A DNA stretch of 64,000 nucleotides, from contig NC_087083.1 in the NCBI RefSeq assembly GCF_026151205.1, forward strand, positions 4,132,460-4,196,459. The letters run 5' to 3'. The notes under the pieces are model-generated. The model saw nothing but the letters and a program-made list of their open reading frames with translations. It searched no databases and had not been told where the DNA came from. Positions 45,519 to 57,300 of this stretch are shown here, piece by piece. How positions within the stretch are numbered: the stretch's first letter is position 1; the number at the start of each line of letters is the position of its first letter. Made by a program: the position numbers and the translations under genes. The DNA comes from Bolinopsis microptera (Eukaryota; Ctenophora; Tentaculata; Lobata; Bolinopsidae).

Positions 45519-47568
45519 ATGGTGTGTTGGTTAATATTGCTGGTAATAATGAATGTAGCAGTAATGGAACCACAAGAGGAATACTGTAGGATAACAGCAC
45601 CTAATATACTACTAGTTATAGCTGATGATTTGGGATGGGCTGATATTGGCTTCAGCCACAAGCCTGATGGGTTTGTGTCTGACAAAGGAATACCCGAAAC
45701 TCCACACTTGGATAGAACTGCTGAAGAAGGTTTAGTTCTAGACAATCTGTATACTCAAGCAGCATGTACTCCAACAAGGGGATCATTAATGACAGGAAAA
45801 TATGCTTTTAGGCTCGGACAACTGTTTACTTCTTCTGTCATGGGACCGCAAGAGAAGGAGAGCTCTTCTCACAAGTTTCTATCCAAGGTAAATAACAAAT
45901 TCCTAGCATAATACCTTTTGGGAATAATTGATTATCTCTCGAAGTTGCCAGTACAAAACTGAATGCTTTCAGAATGCCAATAAAATATTTCTAATACAAT
46001 ATATAATATTATATTGTATGTATCTTCAGGAGCTTGCCGAAAGAGGGTACAAAGTACACGGGGTTGGTAAATGGCACCTGGGACACAGGGAAAAGAGATA
46101 TCGTCCCACTGAAAGAGGATTTGATAGTTTCTACGGTCTGTACAAAGGAATGGGGACTCACTACACTCACCACCACGTCTCCCACCCCTGGCTAGGTGAA
46201 ACGTGGGGACGGCACTTTGGAGATCATGATTTTCATTATGACTACAGGAACGGGTCTGAGTCTGTGTTGACTGAGACTGAGGATGATGAGGGAGTTCACT
46301 CTACTGAATTGTTTACTAAAGCAGCAGTCAGTAGAATAAAGGAGCACGATAAAACATCACCTTTGTTTCTGTATGTTGCATACACTGCCCCTCATTCGCC
46401 CCTAGAACCAGATGAATCTATTGTTGCTAAGAGAAACAACCACATCATCGATGTGGAGAGAAGGCGCTATGCTGCCATGGTAACACAGATGGATGATGGA
46501 TTCGGAGAGATCCTTTCTGCACTTGAGGAAAGAAGTATGAAGGAGAACACAGTGATAATATTTGTAAGTGATCACGGTGCAGCACTAGTTAAATCCTGTT
46601 GGGATTATGTTGGTGGGAGTAATAAACCATATCGTGATGGTAAATTTACGTTCTTTGAAGGTGGAATAAAGAGTGCTGCGTTCATCTGGGCCCCGTGGCT
46701 TAATGATGGTGTAAAGGGTACTCACAGCAAAGCTCTTGCTCATGTTGTTGATATCCATTCCCTGGTCTTATCACTGTCAGGTAATAATTTCATAATAATC
46801 ATGATAATCATGTACTTAAGACTTATCAGTTATCACCGTCAACAGCTCATAAAAGTTATTATATTTTTAGTGAAAGTTGAAGAAATTTAAAACTGATACA
46901 TTGGGCCTGCAAACCATTTAAACGATGATTTAGTTTGAATATTAATATTGATTCAATCTATTATGGTCTTAGAACAACTTTATTTTTTGATCAAAATAAC
47001 AAAAACTGAATTTTCAGGTTGCATGACTAACTTAGTTGATAACAAAATAAACAATGAAGATGGAAGCATGTCCCTGATACGTGCTCTTAAAGGAGATCAT
47101 AGTGGCAGGTTTGTTGAATGTATAATATTCTTATGTGACAAACAATATTCCCATATCACTACTTTTACATATTTCACTTTCATTTTCACTTTCACTTTCA
47201 CTAACCCCAATATATAATGTTACAGAGATACGATCCTGCACAACCTTGTCTCCACCCCCCTCCCACTAAACAAGTTAACAAAGTACTGCAGTCCCACTAC
47301 CCCTCAACCCGGTAACTATGGTGTTATCAGATATCACAACTACAAGCTCTTCTACGGAGACCTGGTGATGTGGTGTCACTCTGACCTCCTGACAGAACCC
47401 TGTCCTGACCTGGTGTTTGTGAGTGGGAGGGCTGCAATGTTGTTTGACTTAGAGATAGACCCGTATGAGAGGGTGAATATAGCAGCAAGTAATATTGATG
47501 TAGTGGAGAAGTTAGCTGCTATGATATTGGAATATTCTAAAGATGCCCCCTCTCAGTGGGTTGTGTAA
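45519..47568 (+). CDS. Arylsulfatase B-like sulfatase, paralogue 2
   Basis: Tandem paralogue of the gene at 41324-44120, with the same four-exon structure and intron phases: 45519-45887, 46030-46780, 47018-47108 and 47226-47568, 517 aa. The N-terminus (MVCWLILLVIMNVAVM) is a short signal peptide. ADDLGW, CTPTRG, GKWHLG and SDHGA are all present, so it should be active if CTPTRG is converted to formylglycine. Exon 1, the latter two-thirds of exon 2 and exon 4 are nearly identical to paralogue 1. The 5' part of exon 2 (RYRPTERGFDSFYGLYKGMG onward) and exon 3 differ strongly, and exon 3 is 15 bp shorter. Confidence 0.9.
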
Positions 47569-48332
47569 GGTTTCAAGCTGGTCAGGTTGATTAATAGTTA
47601 GTTTTATTAACACAATTCTTGTTGTTATTATCCAGTGTTAAACTAGTGTGTTGCAGGATGGAACTGCAGGATGAAACTGCAGGATGGCTATGTAGTTCAG
47701 TGCGGCCTCTGCAAATGTTCATGTATATTATTAAAGTGATGACAAACTTTTCATCGCCTTTTATTTTCCTTCAACTCACGTTTACCACTCATAGTAAAAA
47801 TCATTATATTAAGTTTCTGTGTTCTTGTTTGAGATATAATTAAACGCTGTAAATAACTCTTAACTTGCGGACAATGAGAAGGTTTAACAACCTAATTAAC
47901 TTAATTAACCTATTAACAGAGGTGCAATGTACAGGGTGTCAGATTCATACACGGTGTTCTGTGTCAGAACTTCGTCTGCGGTTATTGTAAAGTTTTATAA
48001 TTTATATCTGTATCCAACACTTTTTATATATTATATCAATTTCGTCGTTTCTTATCAGGCTTATCAGTTGTTTTCCTTAGATTCGGGGCTTGATTGGAAA
48101 TTGGTTTTTATCATGTTCTCTGATTTATAGCAACTCATTTGTTGCTGTTTCTGTTTACAAAATCTGTCACAAATGCCTCTTTTCACGGTTTATATACCAG
48201 TTTATATATTATCTTACGCTATCATTCGCTATATATTACATTTTGTAAATAGATTAAATATTTGACCTCGGGAAATTAAGAGTTCCACCCGCCTTACAAC
48301 CCCTCCTAATGTAGGATGACAGGAGGGCTCTG
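47569..48332. other. Intergenic region between arylsulfatase 2 and ADSS
   Basis: Contains three imperfect ggatg(g/a)(a)actgca repeats near 47655-47685 and probably the ADSS promoter. No gene is seen. Confidence 0.5.
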
Positions 48333-48333
48333 A
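48316..48333 (+). promoter_or_regulatory. uORF of five codons overlapping the ADSS start
   Basis: ATGACAGGAGGGCTCTGA encodes MTGGL, and its stop TGA ends at the A of the ADSS ATG (TGATG). If included in the mRNA, it would place termination directly at the main start and could lower or gate translation. The transcription start is unknown. Confidence 0.4.
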
Positions 48334-51300
48334 TGACGTCACCAAGTCACGTGACTATAGTGCTGGGCTCCCAGTGGGGGGATGAGGGAAAGGGTAAAGT
48401 GGTGGATTTGTTGGCTGAGAAGGCAAACATTGTCGCTAGATGCCAGGTTAGTAACTATTTTGTCAGAAAGGGCAGGAACCGAGAGTGCCCAATGTCATGA
48501 CAATTTTACGACAAAATGTGACAATATGAGCAGGGAATGACAGGGAATGACAGGGAATGACAGGGAACGGCAGGAAATGGCAGGGAATGACAGGGAACGA
48601 CAATACCTTACTCTGGAATATTATAGCGGGTTAAATTTATGACTGGGAAAATTAATGACCAGGAAAAATATGGCGGAATTTTCCAAAACCCACCAAGCAT
48701 CAAAATGTATTACTATTAGTTTACATTACTCGGGAACATTATAGCGGGTTAATTTATGACTGGGAAAATTAATGACCGGGAAAAATATGGCGGAATTTTC
48801 CAAAACCCACCAAGCATCAAAATGTATTACTATTAGTTTACATTACTCGGGAACATTATAGCGGGTTAATTTATGACTGGGAAAATTAATGACCGGGAAA
48901 AATATGGCGGAATTTTCCAAAACCCACCACGTTATCCCAGTCATAATATTCCCGAATAATGTATTCGACAAACGGTGGGAAAAATCAAAAAGGGCACTCT
49001 CGGTTCCTGCCCCAGAAAGTTAGATATTGGTCAGTTTTACATTTTAAGAGAAGATATTAATAAGCCGATTAAGAGCCATTGTTAAAAAAGAGAGGCTTGT
49101 TATTGTAGTAGTAGGAGATTATTATTGACACATTACCTTCCCCACAGGGAGGAAACAATGCGGGGCACACAGTAGTAGTAGGAGATTGTTATTGACACAT
49201 TACCTTCCCCACAGGGAGGAAACAATGCGGGGCACACAGTAGTAGTAGGAGATTATTATTGACACATTACCTTCCCCACAGGGAGGAAACAATGCGGGGC
49301 ACACAGTAGTAGTAGGAGATTGTTATTGACACATTACCTTCCCCACAGGGAGGAAACAATGCGGGGCACACAGTAGTAGTAGGAGATTATTATTGACACA
49401 TTACCTTCCCCACAGGGAGGAAACAATGCGGGGCACACAGTAGTAGTAGGAGATTATTATTGACACATTACCTTCCCACAGGGAGGAAACAATGCGGGGC
49501 ACACAGTAGTAGTAGGAGATTATTATTGACACATTACCTTCCCCACAGGGAGGAAACAATGCGGGGCACACAGTAGTAGTAGGAGATTATTATTGACACA
49601 TTACCTTCCCCACAGGGAGGAAACAATGCGGGGCACACAGTAGTAGTAGGAGATTATTATTGACACATTACCTTCCCCACAGGGAGGAAACAATGCGGGG
49701 CACACAGTAGTAGTAGGAGATTATTATTGACACATTACCTTCCCCACAGGGAGGAAACAATGCGGGGCACACAGTAGTAGTAGGAGATTATTATTGACAC
49801 ATTACCTTCCCCACAGGGAGGAAACAATGCGGGGCACACAGTAGTAGTAGGAGATTATTATTGACACATTACCTTCCCCACAGGGAGGAAACAATGCGGG
49901 GCACACAGTAGTAGTAGGAGATTATTATTGACACATTACCTTCCCCACAGGGAGGAAACAATGCGGGGCACACAGTAGTAGTAGGAGATTATTATTGACA
50001 CATTACCTTCCCCACAGGGAGGAAACAATGCGGGGCACACAGTAGTAGTAGGAGATTATTATTGACACATTACCTTCCCCACAGGGAGGAAACAATGCGG
50101 GGCACACAGTAGTAGTAGGAGATTATTATTGACACATTACCTTCCCCACAGGGAGGAAACAATGCGGGGCACACAGTAGTAGTAGGAGATTATTATTGAC
50201 ACATTACCTTCCCCACAGGGAGGAAACAATGCGGGGCACACAGTAGTAGTAGGAGATTATTATTGACACATTACCTTCCCCACAGGGAGGAAACAATGCG
50301 GGGCACACAGTAGTAGTAGGAGATTATTATTGACACATTACCTTCCCCACAGGGAGGAAACAATGCGGGGCACACAGTAGTAGTAGGAGATTATTATTGA
50401 CACATTACCTTCCCCACAGGGAGGAAACAATGCGGGGCACACAGTAGTAGTAGGAGATTATTATTGACACATTACCTTCCCCACAGGGAGGAAACAATGC
50501 GGGGCACACAGTAGTAGTAGGAGATTATTATTGACACATTACCTTCCCCACAGGGAGGAAACAATGCGGGGCACACAGTAGTAGTAGGAGATTATTATTG
50601 ACACATTACCTTCCCCACAGGGAGGAAACAATGCGGGGCACACAGTAGTAGTAGGAGATTGTTATTGACACATTACCTTCCCCACAGGGAGGAAACAATG
50701 CGGGGCACACAGTAGTAGTAGGAGATTGTTATTGACACATTACCTTCCCCACAGGGAGGAAACAATGCGGGGCACACAGTAGTAGTAGGAGATTATTATT
50801 GACACATTACCTTCCCCACAGGGAGGAAACAATGCGGGGCACACAGTAGTAGTAGGAGATTATTATTGACACATTACCTTCCCCACAGGGAGGAAACAAT
50901 GCGGGGCACACAGTAGTAGTAGGAGATTATTATTGACACATTACCTTCCCCACAGGGAGGAAACAATGCGGGGCACACAGTAGTAGTAGGAGATTATTAT
51001 TGACACATTACCTTCCCCACAGGGAGGAAACAATGCGGGGCACACAGTAGTAGTAGGAGATTATTATTGACACATTACCTTCCCCACAGGGAGGAAACAA
51101 TGCGGGGCACACAGTAGTAGTAGGAGATTGTTATTGACACATTACCTTCCCCACAGGGAGGAAACAATGCGGGGCACACAGTAGTAGTAGGAGATTGTTA
51201 TTGACACATTACCTTCCCCACAGGGAGGAAACAATGCGGGGCACACAGTAGTAGTAGGAGATTGTTATTGACACATTACCTTCCCCACAGGGAGGAAACA

Positions 51301-54300
51301 ATGCGGGGCACACAGTAGTAGTAGGAGATTATTATTGACACATTACCTTCCCCACAGGGAGGAAACAATGCGGGGCACACAGTAGTAGTAGGAGATTATT
51401 ATTGACACATTACCTTCCCCACAGGGAGGAAACAATGCGGGGCACACAGTAGTAGTAGGAGATTATTATTGACACATTACCTTCCCCACAGGGAGGAAAC
51501 AATGCGGGGCACACAGTAGTAGTAGGAGATTGTTATTGACACATTACCTTCCCCACAGGGAGGAAACAATGCGGGGCACACAGTAGTAGTAGGAGATTGT
51601 TATTGACACATTACCTTCCCCACAGGGAGGAAACAATGCGGGGCACACAGTAGTAGTAGGAGATTATTATTGACACATTACCTTCCCCACAGGGAGGAAA
51701 CAATGCGGGGCACACAGTAGTAGTAGGAGATTGTTATTTACACATTACCTTCCCCACAGGGAGGAAACAATGCGGGGCACACAGTAGTGGTAGGAGAGAC
51801 ACACTACGACTTCCACCTCCTCCCCTCCGGTGTTGTGTATCAGGACGTGTCCTGTGTTATTGGTAATGGGGTGGTGGTGCACGTACCCTCTCTCTTCGAG
51901 GAGATCGACAAGAACATCGCTAAAGGTAGGGTGTCCAGCATAGTAACCTGGTAACATGTAACCATAGTAACCAGGTAACTTGTAACATGTAACATGTAAC
52001 ATGTAACCAGGTAACATGTAACCACAGTAACCATAGTAACATGTAGCCACAGTAACCAGGTAACATGTAACCAGGTAACATGTAACCAGGTAACATGTAA
52101 CCAGGTAACATGTAACCAGGTAACATGTAACCAGGTAACATGTAACCAGGTAACATGTAACCAGGTAACATGTAACCAGGTAACATGTAACCAGGTAACA
52201 TGTAACATATAACCAGGTAACATGTAACCAGGTAACATGTAACATATAACCAGGTAACATGTAACCAGGTAACATGTAACATATAACCAGGTAACATGTA
52301 ACATGTAACCAAATAACATGTAACCATAGTAACATGTAATTAAGTAACATGTAACCACAGTAACCAAGTAACATGTAACCACAGTAACCAGGTAACCACA
52401 GTAACATGTAACATGTACTGCTCCAGGATGTGAGGGTATAACAGATCGTCTGATAATATCAGACAGAGCCCACGTGGTAGGAGATCTTCACCAGACAGTG
52501 GACGGACTGTACGAGGCTGAGAAACAAGGCAACAGTCTGGGTACTACAAAGAAAGGTAATTGTGTGATTGTGTGAGTGTGTGTGTGTGAGTGTGTGTAAT
52601 TGTGTGATTGTGTAATTGTGTGAGTGTGTGTGATTGTGTGAGTGTGTGATTGTGTGATTGTGTAATTGTGTAATTGTGTGAGTGTGTGATTGTGTGAGTG
52701 TGTGAGTGTGTGTAATTGTGTAATTGTGTAATTGTGTAATTATGTAATTGTGTGAGTGTGTGATTGTGTGTAATTGTGTGATTGTGTAATTGTGTGAGTG
52801 TGTAAATGTGTGAGTGTGTGTTATTGTGTGAGTGTTTGATTGTGTAAATGTGTTAAACATTACACAATATTGTCTCCATACGAAAAGGGTATCCTGAATC
52901 CTGATATTATGAAATAAAACTAGCCTAAATTGTAATAATATGTTAAGTTCTGAAGAAATGTGCCAAACTAGATTGTTCCTGATTGTTCTAATATCTTATC
53001 TAAGATGTATCCCTAGACATTAATTCACTAGGTAGACAGATAAGAGGCAAGTTTGCCCACTCTGACTACAAAATTAGATTATGTTCTTCTTAACAGTATT
53101 ATGACGTCATAAGATCAACTTACATGATACATCACGTACTGTGACGTAAACACTAAAGTAACCTAGTAACTGTAAACTGAGTAACATGTAACCAGGTAAC
53201 ATGTAACCACAGTAACCAGGTAACATGTAACCACAGTAACCAGGTAACATGTAACCACAGTAACCAGGTAACATGTAACCACAGTAACCAGGTAACATGT
53301 AACCAGGTAAGATGTAACCACAGTAACCAGGTAACATGTAACCACAGTAACCAGGTAACATGCAACCAGGTAACATGTAACCACAGTAACCAGGTAACAT
53401 GTAACCACAGTAACCAGGTAACATGTAACCACAGTAACCAGGTAACATGTAACCACAGTAACCAGGTAACATGTGCAGGTATTGGTCCCACATACTCTAC
53501 TAAGATGCAGAGAACAGGTATTCGAATGGCCGACCTGCTAGGGGACCCCGCTCTTCTAAAAGAGAAAGTATGCGGAATAGTGCGAGATTACGCGCTCCGT
53601 TTTCCCGATCATTCATTCGACTCAGAGGAGGAGTACAGAAGACTTGAGCTGTTTATACCTAGGATTACTCCAATGATAAAGGTTCATTTTATTTAAACTA
53701 GAATTGTAAATTGTTTAGTTTTGATATTAATGTCATAAAAGAAAAAGGCTTTTTTTATCTGTTCGAGAATTTTAAATCAGCAGATCTTTTGGCAGGAAAT
53801 TTTGATTTATCACCACCTGGTAATAAAGACGAGTCAGCTGCAGTAGTAAAATGATAATTATGAAGAACTCCTTTAACTTTTGTATTGTAGCCCAGGACTA
53901 GTTGGTGACGTTAGATATTTTGTGCGGTCTGGAATAATAATAATAAAGTTATTAATATTACCTATCTGCACCTGGCTGACTCCTAACTTAAGTTAAATAA
54001 TTTGAATAATTCCCAACGATACTGCCGGAATTCAAGATATTCTCTATGGATATGTGTCTGTTAGACAGGTGTTACCTCAAATAGGCTAGTCAGAAGACAA
54101 CAATAAAAACAGATGTGCAAGTAACGCCCAACCCCTATTGTTAACTGTCTACAAGTGACCACTCTACCTTGACACTGTAATTACCAGCTGACTGGATAAA
54201 GTAGTTTAAATACAAACAACACTGTTCCTCTCATCACTTCTCATCTACATCTCTCAACATGAAGATATTGTGTCTGATCCCCCTCTCCCTCCTCCTCCTC

Positions 54301-57300
54301 CTCCTCCCTCTCTCCCACTCCTGTGGTAGAGAGAGATGGTCTGATAATGCCCTTCAGTACAACGCGTTTAACCGCAGTAAGATCCACCTGAGCCCCATGG
54401 TAACACTAGTTAAGGACCACTTTACCATGTGCTCCTGGGTTAACAAGATGTTACCGGGTAAGGACAACTTCTGGGCGTTTTACGGGACAGAATCCTACCC
54501 TGTGTTTCATATCTCAGATGACCTGAAGAAAGTGGGAGTGTTCAACTCATCAATAGTTCTCAGCAAGACCCCTGACATAACTCTGAACCAGTGGTATCAT
54601 ACCTGTCTCTCCTGGAACGGAGCTAGTGGAGAGTCCAGCCTGTACCTGAACGGAAAACTCATCGGAACAGGCCAGACTTCAGATGGGGTTAAAGTGCCGG
54701 GCGACAGTGAACTGTTCCTAAACTGGTGTCCGTACTCGGACGGAGTGTTCTTTGGAGGCGAGCTGTTTAAACTACAGTTCTACAAAGAAGTCCTGAAAGT
54801 AGAGCAAGTGGAGAGACTGCACCACCAGGGGATATGTTCAGATGTGGATCAGCTGTATACTGATATCATGACGCTGCCCTGGGAGTACTTCATCCTTCAC
54901 GAGAAATACAGGTTTCTTATTCTTCAAAATTCTGCAAAATAAGATGCTTCACCTACCACCAGAATTATAAGCTCCTTTCATAATGCATTTTAAAACCAGT
55001 TCCAGAAGTAATCACGTGACCCCAATATGATAATCACGTGACCCCACTATAACAATCACCTGACCCCACTATAACAATCACGTGACCCCCAGGTTTAACG
55101 TACAGTTAGTGCCAGTAAAGTGCCAGAGTGAACACAGTGCCTGGAACGTGCTGTACAGCGAGAGGTACCTGGGCAACGTTATCTCCATCAAGATGGTGCA
55201 GGATCTCAAGAAGAGATGGGAGTTATTGGAGGAGTTCGCTGGTCATCTCATTGATGAGAGTCTAATTGAACACCTCATCCATCACCACGATATTTAGATG
55301 CCACGACATTTAGATGCCACGATATTTAGATGCCACGACATTTAGATGCCACGATATTTAGATGTACTGGAACGATGATTCGGAAACATTGTTGAACTAA
55401 AGATTTTTTTAAACTTTAAAAGCATAACCTTGTGTTTTATTTTGCTCACGATAGGAAATTTTGAGATCGGAAATTTACGTACTAACACTGTATAGTTCGA
55501 AAAATACCTAAAATTAGGTTTGCACTGACGTCGATATAATTATATTATGATCAAGTGTGGAATATAAGGATGTAAAATATATAAACAGGGAGTTTCAAAG
55601 GTGTGGCGAGGATTACTTTTTAAAACACCCTTACTTGGACTTAACGGGGATTAAGAAACGAAAGCCGCTAATTTTTCTTATTGATAACATGTCTGTTAAT
55701 TAAGATAATCAACAAGTTTGTTGATTAAGACAATTAACAGGTTTTTTAATTAAGACAATTAACGTGTTTTAATTAATTAAGATAATAAACATGCTAATTA
55801 AATAACGACCCCAGGACACAGTACTGTACATGAACGAGGCACTAAATTCTAATAAGAAGATATTAGTTGAGGGAGCCAATGCAGCTATGTTGGATATTGA
55901 CTTTGGTACTTACCCTTACGTTACCAGTAGTAACTGTACGGTTGGAGGCGTGTGTACTGGACTCGGCATTCCTCCTACCAAGGTACTTCACTTTCACTTT
56001 CACTTTCACTTTCATTTTCACTTTCACTTTCATTTTCAATGTGAGGTTTGATTACTGGACTAGGGATTACAGTTTTGTTATAAAGTTGGCTCATGTAGTT
56101 ACTACTGTAGTGTGTCTAATAAAAAGTACTTAAAATGAACAAAAGAGTAAAACTTTGCAACTATGAGTCATCTCAACCGCCATTATTAAATAAATTAAAT
56201 TGTTACTAGTCCTATACTATAATGTTGATAACAGTGTGGGTTGTCTGGTATATTAGCTTTATCAGTGTACTTTAAGGGGGCATACCCCAAAACAGTGGTT
56301 TGTGCCGTCCAGACCAAATGACCTCATAGGCAGTTCAGTGACCTTCTAGCGCACCGTTTCCACACAAAAAAAATTATTTTGAGAATTCCCATTTTTGTAA
56401 TCGAGCATTTCCTGGTTAAGAGTGCAATTTTCGGAAAAAATTATTTTGTGGTTGAGACGCTATAAGTTAATCATTTCTTGCGGTATCGGGTTGAAATTTT
56501 GCTCGCCGTTTATTCACATCTATGTCAAGGTGTGTGTAAAATCTTGATATCGTATCTAAAAAGGCTGGTGTGTTATGAATTTTTAAAGTCAAAAAGCTAA
56601 AATTGTCCTTTTCAGGCTTATTTTAACAAAAAGTCAGTCAGGGAAGATCGGATTATTTGATGCTTGACATCAAATTGTTCTCTGAATTCTGGCGCAGTTT
56701 TTGATGCCCTCAAAAATGTTTTTACTCATTCACCTTCTGATCTATTGGACCTCAAAGCCAAACAACAAATTTAGGCACATTTTTCGTTTTTAATATTTAC
56801 TGATTTTTCTAAAATTTTGATAGGAATGTGCTAGTGACTCTTTGAAGGGTGCAAAATAACCGCAACTAGCACATTTATATATGAGTTATGAACAACAAAA
56901 CATCCTAGAATGCTTCCCTTTGAAGTTATGGGAGAAAATGTGATTTTTTGGCTTTGCAGATAAAAAATCACATTTGCTACTTGAAGGGAACTACATAGGT
57001 TACACATTGAAGTAACAACTGGTGAGTGTAGGTAAGTAGGTGAGTAACAACTGGTGAGTGTAGGTAAGTAGGTGAGTAACAACTGATGAGTGTCGGTAAG
57101 TAGATGAGTAACAACTGGTGAGTGTAGGTAAGTAGGTGAGTAACAACTGGTGAGTGTAGGTAAGTAGGTGAGTAACAACTGATGAGTGTAGGTAAGTAGA
57201 TGAGTAACAACTGGTGAGTGTAGGTAAGTAGGTGAGTAACAACTGGTGAGTGTAGGTAAGTAGGTGAGTAACAACTGGTGAGTGTAGGTAAGTAGGTGAG

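Noticed and set aside
49105-51798. CRISPR-like array of direct repeats
   Set aside because: The 67-bp units are contiguous with no variable spacers, and they derive from an adjacent eukaryotic exon boundary.
51745-53493. Open frames of VTCYL or GYMLP repeats on the minus strand
   Set aside because: They are translations of ADSS intron 2 and 3 minisatellites and overlap real plus-strand exons.
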